NCBI GenBank assembly: GCA_944391355.1
Contig: CALXTG010000197.1
Coordinates: forward strand, 1 to 8,293
Source: an uncultured Alphaproteobacteria bacterium
Lineage (GTDB): Bacteria; Pseudomonadota; Alphaproteobacteria; RF32; CAG-239
Reading direction: 5' to 3'
DNA length: 8,293 nucleotides
Every line of letters begins with the position of its first letter. The stretch's first letter is position 1. The translations under genes and the position numbers were made by a program. Shown piece after piece: positions 1-5,858 of the stretch. The notes below the pieces were generated by a model, which saw only the letters and a program-made list of their open reading frames with translations, made no database searches and was not told the DNA's origin.

Positions 1-1443
1 GGCGAAAACGGCGCAGTTGTCGAAACAGCTCAGGAACTGCTTGATGCTGTCAATTCCGGTAAAGAAACCATCGTCGTTTACGGTAAAATCGAGATGACGG
101 ATCAAACCGTAACCTTAAAACAAGGGCAGAAACTGGTCGGTACCGAATATTTTACCAATGTAGTCAACCGAAATAAAGACGGCAGCAGATTCTCACAAAT
201 TTCTATAACCAACAGCACTTATGCTTCAGGAATTGTCGCCGGCAATAATTGTCTGGTCAGTGATATCGCGATTAATCTTACTCAGACGGGAGAATTTGCC
301 GAAGCAGCTTTGTCAGCACGCGGAAAAGATGTCATATTCTCCAACCTTGACGTTGATTTTCAGGGTACGGATATAACCACTAATGGTCAGGTCGCCATCT
401 CGGCAACGGTAGGCGGCTTAACTCTTAAAGGTAACATTAATATCCAAAGTTATGCCGGAGCTGCTCGGGGTTTAGGCTGCTACAGCGGTTCAACCGTCAC
501 AATTGATAAAGATGCGGTTGTTGAGATAAATATGCTTGAAAAAAATGTCGGAATATACGTTTATCAACATTCTACCTTAAATGTTTATGGGACAGTAAAA
601 ATATCTAATGCCAGCAGCGCTGTGTCAAATGCCGGTGACGGAACAGATATCTTCAATTCCAACAATACCGTTAATATTTTTACCGGTGCCGAACTTTTTT
701 TAGAAAATTGCAGCAGATTATTTTATAACGGAAAATGTGCGGAAAACAGATACAATCAATTTACTTTATACCAAGACAGCAAATTAAGTATAAAAGATTT
801 CAATGGAGAAAATTATTTTATATCGGCGCATGATTACAATCTTACCAGCACCTCAAGCAGTAGTGAGTTAACGCTTGCCATGCTCCTTAATCAACCCGGA
901 GACTTTAAAACCTGTGCAGCTTTTACTTTTCCGTCATCAGAAACCAGCGGTGAAAAATCATCTGAATATTCTAACCAATTTTATCTGATTATTGAACAAT
1001 ATAATAGTTTAATCAATGACAGCTCTTATAAAGGCGTCAATCTGCTTGACGGCCAAAATCTGAAAATTAATTTCAATGAAGACCGTTCGTCTAAAATAGA
1101 AGTTGCGGGCGTTAAAGCCGACAGCGACAGTTTAGGATTAAAGACCAAAGAATGGAAAACGGCAGGGGATATTGAAAAATCTGTTTCCGAACTGGAAGAA
1201 GCAATTAACTCGCTGCGCTCTTTTGCCTCCGCATTCGGCAATTATTATTCCATCGTCACCACCCGTCAGGATTTTACCGAAAATCTGATTAATGTATTGG
1301 AAGAAGGCGCCGACAAACTGACGCTCGCCGATATGAACCAGGAAACAGCCAATATGTTGGCTTTGCAGACCTCCCAGCAACTGGCGGTGAATTCGCTCTC
1401 GCTGGCAAGCCAAGCTAGTCAATCAATTTTGAAATTGTTTTAA
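1..1443 (+). CDS. Flagellin with inserted beta-helix-like domain, 3' part (5' end outside window)
   Basis: The frame is open from base 1, so the gene begins upstream; the ATG at 94 is internal. The visible 480 residues (numbered from base 1) fall into three parts. Residues about 1-300 are rich in short beta-strands with many G, N, T, S and V residues. They open with a segment (IVVYGKI, then VTLKQGQKLVGT) like the first coils of pectate-lyase-type beta-helix proteins. Residues 333-351 (QYNSLINDSSYKGVNLLDG), followed by NFNED, match the end of the N-terminal D1 part of alphaproteobacterial flagellins. Residues about 391-480 form the flagellin C-terminal helical domain, with LADMNQETANMLALQTSQQL and the terminal ILKLF. 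Flagellin is exported by the flagellar type III system and polymerises into the filament; the insert should face outward. No catalytic residues could be assigned. Five cysteines (84, 160, 237, 246, 305) are unusual. No terminator hairpin follows. The flagellin call is firm; the beta-helix call is inferred from sequence texture. Confidence 0.88.
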   Translation, partial: GENGAVVETAQELLDAVNSGKETIVVYGKIEMTDQTVTLKQGQKLVGTEYFTNVVNRNKDGSRFSQISITNSTYASGIVAGNNCLVSDIAINLTQTGEFAEAALSARGKDVIFSNLDVDFQGTDITTNGQVAISATVGGLTLKGNINIQSYAGAARGLGCYSGSTVTIDKDAVVEINMLEKNVGIYVYQHSTLNVYGTVKISNASSAVSNAGDGTDIFNSNNTVNIFTGAELFLENCSRLFYNGKCAENRYNQFTLYQDSKLSIKDFNGENYFISAHDYNLTSTSSSSELTLAMLLNQPGDFKTCAAFTFPSSETSGEKSSEYSNQFYLIIEQYNSLINDSSYKGVNLLDGQNLKINFNEDRSSKIEVAGVKADSDSLGLKTKEWKTAGDIEKSVSELEEAINSLRSFASAFGNYYSIVTTRQDFTENLINVLEEGADKLTLADMNQETANMLALQTSQQLAVNSLSLASQASQSILKLF

Positions 1444-1475
1444 ATTTGTGATTAATTCTGCCCGTTTCTGTCAAC

Positions 1476-1504
1476 TTGACTTTCCTAATCTGTTTCATTA
1501 AGCT
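1476..1504 (+). promoter_or_regulatory. Possible promoter of the acetyltransferase gene
   Basis: TTGACT (1476-1481) is separated by 17 bases from a weak -10, TAAGCT (1499-1504). The -35 overlaps a small inverted repeat, GTCAA-C-TTGAC, at 1470-1480. The -10 matches consensus at only three positions, so this is tentative. Read-through from the flagellin gene is also possible because no terminator is visible between them. Confidence 0.3.
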
Positions 1505-1527
1505 GAAATTTGTTAAGGAGAATTGGT

Positions 1528-1989
1528 ATGCAGATAAGAAAAATTGTTTCGGCAGATTTACCGCAATTGCTTGAACTGGCCAGAGAGGTGAGGGAACACC
1601 ACAGAGAAGTTCTGAACGGCTATTTTACTCCTCAAGATGATAATATGGAGGCAAGATGTATTGCTGCCTGGGCAGAAAATGAAAGTAATATTTGTCTGAC
1701 AGCAGAGGAAAACGGCAAGGTTTCCGGGATGATTTTAGGTGAATGCAAGAATAATCCCTGGCTTGAAAAGCCGAAAGTTGTTGTTATTCATAATTTCGGC
1801 GTTAGGAAGTCGTTGCGCGGTCACGGTATCGGTAAAATGCTGATGGATGCATTTTACCGTGAATGTCAGAACAGGGGTATTCAGGAAATTAAGTTTGGCG
1901 TGTTTAATAATAACAAGGCTGCCTATGATTTTTATATTCGCTATGGCTTTGAACCGCAGGAGCAAAAGATGAGTATGATGGTGAAATAA
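1528..1989 (+). CDS. GNAT-family N-acetyltransferase
   Basis: A 153-residue protein of the usual size for a single-domain GCN5-related acetyltransferase, which moves an acetyl group from acetyl-CoA to an amine; the substrate cannot be told. Motif A, the acetyl-CoA pyrophosphate-binding loop, is seen at residues 97-102 (RGHGIG) after a beta-strand ending in VR. The C-terminal motif B region is at 127-142 (NNNKAAYDFYIRYGFE), the typical helix and strand with an aromatic-rich YxxYGF ending. The ATG at 1528 is preferred over an in-frame TTG at 1510 because AAGGAG (1515-1520) lies seven bases before the ATG, while the TTG falls upstream of that site. The gene stands alone, downstream of the flagellin and convergent with the TrpF-like gene. 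Modification of a flagellar or glycan component would be speculation; a free metabolite or ribosomal protein is equally possible. Confidence 0.9.
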   Translation: MQIRKIVSADLPQLLELAREVREHHREVLNGYFTPQDDNMEARCIAAWAENESNICLTAEENGKVSGMILGECKNNPWLEKPKVVVIHNFGVRKSLRGHGIGKMLMDAFYRECQNRGIQEIKFGVFNNNKAAYDFYIRYGFEPQEQKMSMMVK

Positions 1990-2025
1990 ACAAAGAACCT
2001 CAGTTTTAACTGAGGTTCTTTGTTT
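1988..2025. terminator. Bidirectional intrinsic terminator between convergent genes
   Basis: A perfect 16-bp inverted repeat has arms at 1988-2003 and 2010-2025 and a six-base loop (TTTTAA). The outer stem is A/T rich, giving a T-rich descending arm on each strand after a CCTCAG/CTGAGG core, so it can stop transcription from both sides. The arms overlap the stop codons of the acetyltransferase (TAA 1987-1989) and of the minus-strand TrpF-like gene (TAA on minus, 2024-2026), so essentially no spacer separates the genes. Confidence 0.85.
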
Positions 2026-2758
2026 ATGGCTGCCAATTTAAGGCATTAGTGATAAAACGGCGGCATTTTTCAATGGAAAGATGCCGGTTGTCGTTTTCCA
2101 GGCGTCCCTGAGCGTCAATATAAATTTCTGCATTCCAGGGGACCACCGCGGCAATTTTATCCAATTCCGAAGCTATATTGTCGGGGCCAAGGCCGCCGGC
2201 GTAGCCTTGTAACCGATCAATAAAAACCGGGACTTCTCGTCTGTCGGGCAGAATTCCGGCGCCGAAAGAGGCGTCAAACAAAGTATCAAATATGATATTT
2301 TGTTGATATATTTGCCGGACTAATTCGGCATTGGCCGGGTTGTGCGACAATATAATCCGTTGTTCGGGAAATTGTTTTATCATTGTCGCCAGCTTGTTGA
2401 TATCGGGTGCTTTTTCGCGTCCGATTTTGAAATTCAACTGGATGCGGCGAATAAATTTCTGTCCCCGATAATCCCGCAGATTTAAAATTTCTTCCAACTC
2501 AGGTGCCAGGCTGCCTGAGCAAAAGCCTTCAACCCAGTCGCGATTGATATGTGCGGCGAGATTAACCGTCTGTTTTCTGTCATTGAGATAAGAGTGCAGG
2601 GCTTTTATCCAATGGTAGCGGGGCAGGTGAGACGAGCACTTTTCTCCCCATACCTGAATTCCGGCTTCAGCATTCGGAAATTCGGTTAATAAATCGACTA
2701 AAGCGGGAATGTCCGTGTGTTCGTTGGTTCCCGAGCAGGTGATAAATTTTAGTTTCAT
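2024..2758 (-). CDS. TrpF-like TIM-barrel protein (phosphoribosylanthranilate isomerase fold)
   Basis: A 244-residue protein resembling phosphoribosylanthranilate isomerase (TrpF), though longer than the usual 200-210 residues and only distantly similar. The N-terminal strand KFITCSGTNEHTD places Cys8 where TrpF has its catalytic cysteine (VKICGIT). LFDASFGAG (160-168) lines up with the strand carrying the catalytic aspartate, here Asp162, followed by a glycine loop. GYAGGLGPDN (185-194) matches the AGGL phosphate-binding loop. IYIDAQGRLE (212-221) matches the last strand, DVSSGVE, but lacks the usual SSG. No trp genes lie nearby, so a role in tryptophan synthesis is doubtful, and a related isomerase or lyase acting on a phosphorylated sugar compound is possible. 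A plausible promoter lies just upstream, but no strong ribosome-binding site is seen before the ATG. The fold is fairly sure; the function is not. Confidence 0.75.
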   Translation of the reverse strand: MKLKFITCSGTNEHTDIPALVDLLTEFPNAEAGIQVWGEKCSSHLPRYHWIKALHSYLNDRKQTVNLAAHINRDWVEGFCSGSLAPELEEILNLRDYRGQKFIRRIQLNFKIGREKAPDINKLATMIKQFPEQRIILSHNPANAELVRQIYQQNIIFDTLFDASFGAGILPDRREVPVFIDRLQGYAGGLGPDNIASELDKIAAVVPWNAEIYIDAQGRLENDNRHLSIEKCRRFITNALNWQP

Positions 2759-2796
2759 AATTATATATTTTTGTTAATAATTTTTTCTTTAGTGTC

Positions 2797-2824
2797 ATTC
2801 TAAGAAAAATTGACAAAAAGTCAA
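2797..2824 (-). promoter_or_regulatory. Promoter of the TrpF-like gene
   Basis: On the minus strand, TTGACT (2819-2824) is followed after 16 bases by TAGAAT (2797-2802), both close to sigma-70-type consensus. Transcription would start near 2790, giving a leader of about 30 bases. The -35 is one arm of the inverted repeat TTGAC-aaaaa-GTCAA (2810-2824); the other arm carries a -35 for the opposite strand. Confidence 0.6.
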
Positions 2825-2838
2825 GTTCTTTCTCAGAT
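2810..2838 (+). promoter_or_regulatory. Possible promoter reading into the structured intergenic segment
   Basis: A perfect -35 hexamer, TTGACA (2810-2815), is followed after 17 bases by TCAGAT (2833-2838), a -10 with three consensus matches. The predicted start, near 2845, falls just before the first hairpin of the structured segment. It overlaps the minus-strand promoter of the TrpF-like gene, so the two would compete for polymerase. The weak -10 keeps confidence moderate. Confidence 0.4.
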
Positions 2839-2844
2839 AGATAT

Positions 2845-2963
2845 CGCCCAGTAAACTGGGGTTTCTAATCGGCTACCAACCTTACGGTTTGACCACGCTC
2901 GTTGGTGTGGAACGGTGTCTAACGACACCTTTGCATTCAGCTCCCGATAAATCGGGGGTTTTC
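2845..2963 (+). ncRNA. Candidate structured RNA of unknown family (or transposon right-end relic)
   Basis: This non-coding stretch holds closely spaced hairpins. They are CCCAG/CTGGG (2847-2851, 2856-2860), AACC/GGTT (2878-2881, 2886-2889), CCAC/GTGG (2893-2896, 2907-2910), GGTGTC/GACACC with a TAAC loop (2914-2919, 2924-2929), and CTCCCGA/TCGGGGG with a TAAA loop and one G-T pair (2941-2947, 2952-2958). ACCAAC (2875-2880) can instead pair with GTTGGT (2901-2906), so two folds compete. The last hairpin is followed by TTTT, as in an intrinsic terminator, and a TTGACA promoter candidate lies upstream, so the plus strand is the likelier orientation. It lacks recognisable tRNA, SRP RNA, 6S RNA or tmRNA features. 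The final hairpin and its setting also recall the right end of IS200/IS605 TnpB elements, but no tnpB sequence could be recognised beside it. Confidence 0.4.
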
Positions 2964-2981
2964 TGTAAGGAATGTAATAAA

Positions 2982-3012
2982 AGTAAAACCCGCTGAGCGG
3001 CGGGTTTTTACT
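2982..3012 (-). terminator. Intrinsic terminator after the DUF2934 gene
   Basis: Perfect 9-bp arms AAAACCCGC (2985-2993) and GCGGGTTTT (3000-3008) enclose a six-base loop, and the stem can extend outward to 2982 and 3012 with one bulged base. It begins about ten bases past the minus-strand stop codon of the DUF2934 gene (3023-3025). T runs flank the stem on both strands, so it could also stop plus-strand transcripts coming from the structured segment. Confidence 0.8.
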
Positions 3013-3022
3013 GACTGATGAT

Positions 3023-3358
3023 CTAAATTTTGGTTTGACGATAAATTGTCGCAATAGTTTTCAAAGGAACAGTGCCGGTATCCTGAAGCGCAACATTGGT
3101 AGCATAGGCAAGTTTTAAGGCTTTGAGTTTGCTGCTTTCGCTTACCGGGGTAATTTTTTTGGCTTTGGCGGCGGCATAGCGTTTTAACATATTGGTTTTA
3201 GAGATGTCATTTGCCGTCCGGTTGCTGTTGCTGCTGCGAGCGGAAAGTTGTCTGATGGCGGCTTCCCAGTCCTGAGCCTGAGTATTGTCCGGGCAGCCGT
3301 TATTTTTCCAAATATAATAAGCTGTTTCGGCAATTTCCTGATCAGTGAATTTGTTCAT
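3023..3358 (-). CDS. DUF2934 domain protein with basic C-terminal region
   Basis: A 111-residue, probably cytosolic protein with no signal peptide or membrane segment. Residues 1-38 match the DUF2934 pattern: helix one with EIAETAYYIWKNNGCPD, a short turn, then QDWEAAIRQL. This small helical domain of unknown function is common in proteobacteria. Residues 40-70 form a Ser/Asn-rich, then Lys/Ala-rich linker, and the remainder is basic with a predicted helix (KLKALKLAYATNVAL) and a basic end. The start is well supported, as GGGAGG on the minus strand (3365-3370) lies six bases before the ATG. It has its own terminator and is divergent from the glycosyltransferase genes. Such charge could mean nucleic-acid or protein binding, but nothing shows which. 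Confidence 0.8.
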   Translation of the reverse strand: MNKFTDQEIAETAYYIWKNNGCPDNTQAQDWEAAIRQLSARSSNSNRTANDISKTNMLKRYAAAKAKKITPVSESSKLKALKLAYATNVALQDTGTVPLKTIATIYRQTKI

Positions 3359-3519
3359 GGTCGTCCTCCCGATTTGAATGTGGTTCTATAAAGCTATATT
3401 TAATTTGAATTTGTTAAAATTTGTTTATCATTTTAAGCAAAAAATAAAAAAATACAAGAAGATATCAAAAATTATTGCTCCTGTGGCAAAATTTTCTGCC
3501 CTTAAGTTTATATTTATCC

Positions 3520-3546
3520 TTGCCATCGGGTGTTTTTTTGTATAAA
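3520..3546 (+). promoter_or_regulatory. Possible promoter of the glycosyltransferase operon
   Basis: TTGCCA (3520-3525) and TATAAA (3541-3546) have reasonable consensus scores, but the 15-base spacer is short. This is the best candidate in the 241-base A/T-rich gap (3359-3599) between the divergent DUF2934 and GT2 genes. Nothing else was recognised there, and no convincing promoter for the minus-strand gene stood out. Confidence 0.35.
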
Positions 3547-3599
3547 AAGACTGTGTATTAGGTGAATTATATATCATTTTATGTTTGAACGGTTGCAAC

Positions 3600-4457
3600 A
3601 TGAAAGAGGTCTTAGTTTCGGTTTTGATGCCGGTATATAATACGAAAGAGAGCTATTTGCGGGAAGCTGTCGAAAGTATTTTGAAGCAGACTTACCGGAA
3701 TTTTGAATTTATTGTTTTAGATGACGGCTCCGAAGAACGGGTAGCGGAAGTTATAAAAAGTTACCGGGATCCGAGGATTATTTATTTTAATTTCGGTCAT
3801 TTGGGAATTACCAAGCAGCTCAATCGCGGTATTCTCGGGGCTCGGGGTAAATATATTGCCCGTATGGATGCCGATGACATTGCTTTGCCGGAAAGGCTTG
3901 CCAAACAAGTGGATTTTTTGGAGAATCATCCGGAGATCAGCGTATTGGGAACCGAGCTGGAATTGTTTCCGAACGGGAGGGTGGTTAAACGGCTTCAGTA
4001 TCCGGGTTTTTTTGATCTATTGGGCGGGACAGTTGTCGGACATCCGACCGTGATGTGGCGTAAGGCCGATTTTGAACGTTATTCGCTGCGTTATAATGAG
4101 AATTGCAGCTGCGCGCAGGATTATGAACTATGGAGCAGGGCGATCAGAGTGCTTCGCTTTGCTAATTTGACAGAGGTTCTTTTGCGATATCGTGTGCATG
4201 ACGGGCAGGTCAGCGCAAGCAAACAACAAATGCAGGCACAAATTACCGAACAAGCGCGCAAAAATATGCTTGCCTTTTTAACCGGAAATACGAAATTGCA
4301 GCAGGAACTTTTGAATCTTGCGCTTGATTTTCGTCGTGATGAAAAGAAAGTGACGCGTTGGCAGAAGTTATTTAGCTTATCCAACTGTCATTTTATGGGC
4401 TGTAAATTTAAACGTTTAATTCTGGCCGGTCATCAGTTTATATTCAGGAAGTTATGA
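3600..4457 (+). CDS. Family 2 glycosyltransferase (GT-A fold)
   Basis: A 285-residue GT2 enzyme that should transfer a sugar from a nucleotide-sugar donor to a glycan, lipid or protein acceptor on the cytoplasmic side of the membrane. The N-terminal strand VSVLMPVYN (6-14) is typical. DDGS (41-44) contacts the nucleotide, RMDADD (88-93) contains the metal-binding DxD, and QDYELW (173-178) holds the acid that usually serves as catalytic base (ED/QD-Y motif). YRVHDGQVS (197-205) is the usual end of the catalytic domain. The tail after about 245 is basic and aromatic, suggesting membrane contact; no transmembrane segment is evident. The ATG at 3600 is preferred because it directly precedes the conserved domain; a TTG at 3585 is possible, and neither has a clear ribosome-binding site. 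The stop overlaps the next gene by four bases, indicating translational coupling. Donor and acceptor are unknown. Confidence 0.92.
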   Translation: MKEVLVSVLMPVYNTKESYLREAVESILKQTYRNFEFIVLDDGSEERVAEVIKSYRDPRIIYFNFGHLGITKQLNRGILGARGKYIARMDADDIALPERLAKQVDFLENHPEISVLGTELELFPNGRVVKRLQYPGFFDLLGGTVVGHPTVMWRKADFERYSLRYNENCSCAQDYELWSRAIRVLRFANLTEVLLRYRVHDGQVSASKQQMQAQITEQARKNMLAFLTGNTKLQQELLNLALDFRRDEKKVTRWQKLFSLSNCHFMGCKFKRLILAGHQFIFRKL

Positions 4458-5470
4458 AAATACCCAAAATTACGTTTATTACAAATGGTAATGAAGATAT
4501 CGGAAGTACCCGGCTGCGGGTTTATCGTATTGCGGAGGCTTTGCGGGGTCTCGGTTATGACGCGGTTATTAACCGAGATATTGATAATGCGGACATATTG
4601 GTTTTTCAGAAAAGCGGCTTTTCGGCATTATTACCGTTATTTATAAAAGCACGGCGAGAAAAAAATAAGTTTTTGGTGTTTGATATTGACGATTATATAG
4701 ATGATAAATATCGTTTTTTTGTTGCTTATGCAGATTTGGTTGTTACCCCGTCTTGTTATCTCAGAGATAAATATTTAAAGGTGAATCGGAATATTGCCAT
4801 TGTGGATAATGTTTTGGATATTCGCCAGCCTGACTGTCGTTTAGCACAGTTTGATCTGCGCCGTTTGAATAAGGTATGGTTTGGTAACCGTTCTAATCTT
4901 CAGGCCTTACATGATACTGGTCTGAAAGACGTGACAACCATTACTTCCGGCGGGGATATCGAGTGGAATGCGGAAACGATTGATCGTGATTTGCAGCAGT
5001 TTGATTTGTTGGTTTTGCCTCAAGTTAAAGACAGCAACGGTTTGGCAAAAAGCAATTGCCGAATGTTAAAGGCTTTATATCTCGGGATTCCGGTTTTAGC
5101 GCAAAATATGCCTTTTTATGTTGATTTGGCAAGACGGTTGAATTATCCGGAATCAATGATTGTGACTGATATAGACAGCTGGACGGAAAAGTGTGAAGAT
5201 TTAAGGAGCGGAAAGTTGCCGTTTCATTATGACTTTCAAGCGGCTCGAAGACTTATATTGCAGTATTACGGGATTGAAAATATTGTTGATTTGTGGCTCA
5301 GGGCGGTTTGCGCCCAAAAAGAAGATTGCAAAATGCAGAGGCTGATTAAACGTTGGAAGATGGAAATCTGTCTGTTAAGAACAGCCATTCAACGCTGGGT
5401 CTTTACTAAAAGACGTTTGAACAGCGGGCGGATCCGGATTAAATTTTTTGGTATATCCTTTAAATTTTAA
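4454..5470 (+). CDS. GT-B fold glycosyltransferase (GT4-like)
   Basis: A 338-residue protein starting in the ATGA that also ends the GT2 gene. The N-terminal Rossmann-type half begins KITFITNGNEDIGSTRLRVYR (GSTR at 17-20, common in this group) and contains the acidic FDIDDYIDD (76-84), seen in a group of GT4-like enzymes often found in polysaccharide clusters. The second domain holds DLLVLPQVKDSNGLAKSN (184-201) and CRMLKALYLGIPVLA (202-216), the region that binds the nucleotide-sugar and normally carries the conserved acidic/KxxE-type motif. Here the usual glutamate is not obvious, so activity is not certain. The last 45 residues are strongly basic and aromatic (KRWK, KRR, RIRIKFFG), a likely membrane-binding tail. 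It works with the preceding GT2 on the same product, probably a surface glycan. Its stop codon overlaps that of the convergent ybiI gene. Confidence 0.8.
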   Translation: MKIPKITFITNGNEDIGSTRLRVYRIAEALRGLGYDAVINRDIDNADILVFQKSGFSALLPLFIKARREKNKFLVFDIDDYIDDKYRFFVAYADLVVTPSCYLRDKYLKVNRNIAIVDNVLDIRQPDCRLAQFDLRRLNKVWFGNRSNLQALHDTGLKDVTTITSGGDIEWNAETIDRDLQQFDLLVLPQVKDSNGLAKSNCRMLKALYLGIPVLAQNMPFYVDLARRLNYPESMIVTDIDSWTEKCEDLRSGKLPFHYDFQAARRLILQYYGIENIVDLWLRAVCAQKEDCKMQRLIKRWKMEICLLRTAIQRWVFTKRRLNSGRIRIKFFGISFKF

Positions 5471-5733
5471 CGCAGTTGGGACTCTTTGCTGCCGCGGCGG
5501 TTGTACAGGCTGACGGCTTTTTGTTCTTTGTCTGCTTCTTCCTGACAGGAGATACAGAGGCGGACGCCGGGAAGGGCGCGTCTTCTGGCTTCGGGAATTT
5601 CCTCGCCGCATTCTTCGCAGTATTGCAGACTTTCGCCGCTCGGGACATTACGGCGGGCGCGTTTTACCTCGTCGTTTACGGAATCTTGAATCTGGTCATT
5701 GACGGCGTTGTCGCCGGCCCATCCGACAGCCAT
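5467..5733 (-). CDS. ybiI: DksA/TraR family C4 zinc-finger protein YbiI
   Basis: An 88-residue protein, the same length as E. coli YbiI and very similar to it: MAVGWAGDNAVND at the start, PSGESLQYCEECGEEIPEAR (31-50), LPGVRLCISCQ (54-64) and the terminal YNRRGSKESQLR. Cys39, Cys42, Cys60 and Cys63 make a CxxC-x17-CxxC zinc site. The family is related to DksA, which binds RNA polymerase through its secondary channel, but YbiI lacks the long N-terminal coiled coil, so a DksA-like effect on transcription cannot be assumed. The start is set by AAGGAG on the minus strand (5742-5747) eight bases before ATG 5731-5733; the frame stays open further upstream but that part does not match the family. The gene is convergent with the GT4-like gene, sharing a TTAA, and divergent from the SMR gene. 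Confidence 0.93.
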   Translation of the reverse strand: MAVGWAGDNAVNDQIQDSVNDEVKRARRNVPSGESLQYCEECGEEIPEARRRALPGVRLCISCQEEADKEQKAVSLYNRRGSKESQLR

Positions 5734-5758
5734 GGTCTTTTCTCCTTTCCTTCTTATA

Positions 5759-5787
5759 TATTTAGGAAATCTTAAAATAAATTGCAA
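5759..5787 (-). promoter_or_regulatory. Possible promoter of ybiI
   Basis: On the minus strand, TTGCAA (5782-5787) is followed after 17 bases by TAAATA (5759-5764). The predicted start lies only a few bases before the ribosome-binding site, giving a short leader. Spacing is ideal but both hexamers are imperfect. Confidence 0.4.
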
Positions 5788-5792
5788 TATTT

Positions 5793-5820
5793 TTGACAAT
5801 TTTTAAATTTGTATTAAACA
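5793..5820 (+). promoter_or_regulatory. Possible promoter of the SMR-U32 operon
   Basis: A perfect TTGACA (5793-5798) is followed after 16 bases by a weak -10, TAAACA (5815-5820). No riboswitch-like fold (for example a guanidine sensor, which controls some SMR genes) was recognised in the roughly 60-base leader. Confidence 0.35.
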
Positions 5821-5858
5821 GTCTGTAATAAATTCAATAAAAACTGATGAGAGGAAAT

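Noticed and set aside
1138..1422. Minus-strand open frame of 94 codons
   Set aside because: It is antisense to the conserved flagellin C-terminal domain.
2845..2963. tRNA, SRP RNA, 6S RNA or CRISPR repeats in the hairpin region
   Set aside because: There is no cloverleaf with T-loop sequence, no SRP tetraloop motif, no pairing of the 5' and 3' ends as in 6S RNA, and no regularly spaced repeats.
2833..3054. Minus-strand open frame of 73 codons over the hairpin region
   Set aside because: It covers the terminator and all the hairpins, has no ribosome-binding site, and its product resembles no known protein; its composition follows from the stem sequences.
5476..5775. Plus-strand open frame of 99 codons with hydrophobic product
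   Set aside because: It is antisense to ybiI, whose plus-strand complement naturally yields Ala/Phe/Val-rich translation; ybiI is the real gene.
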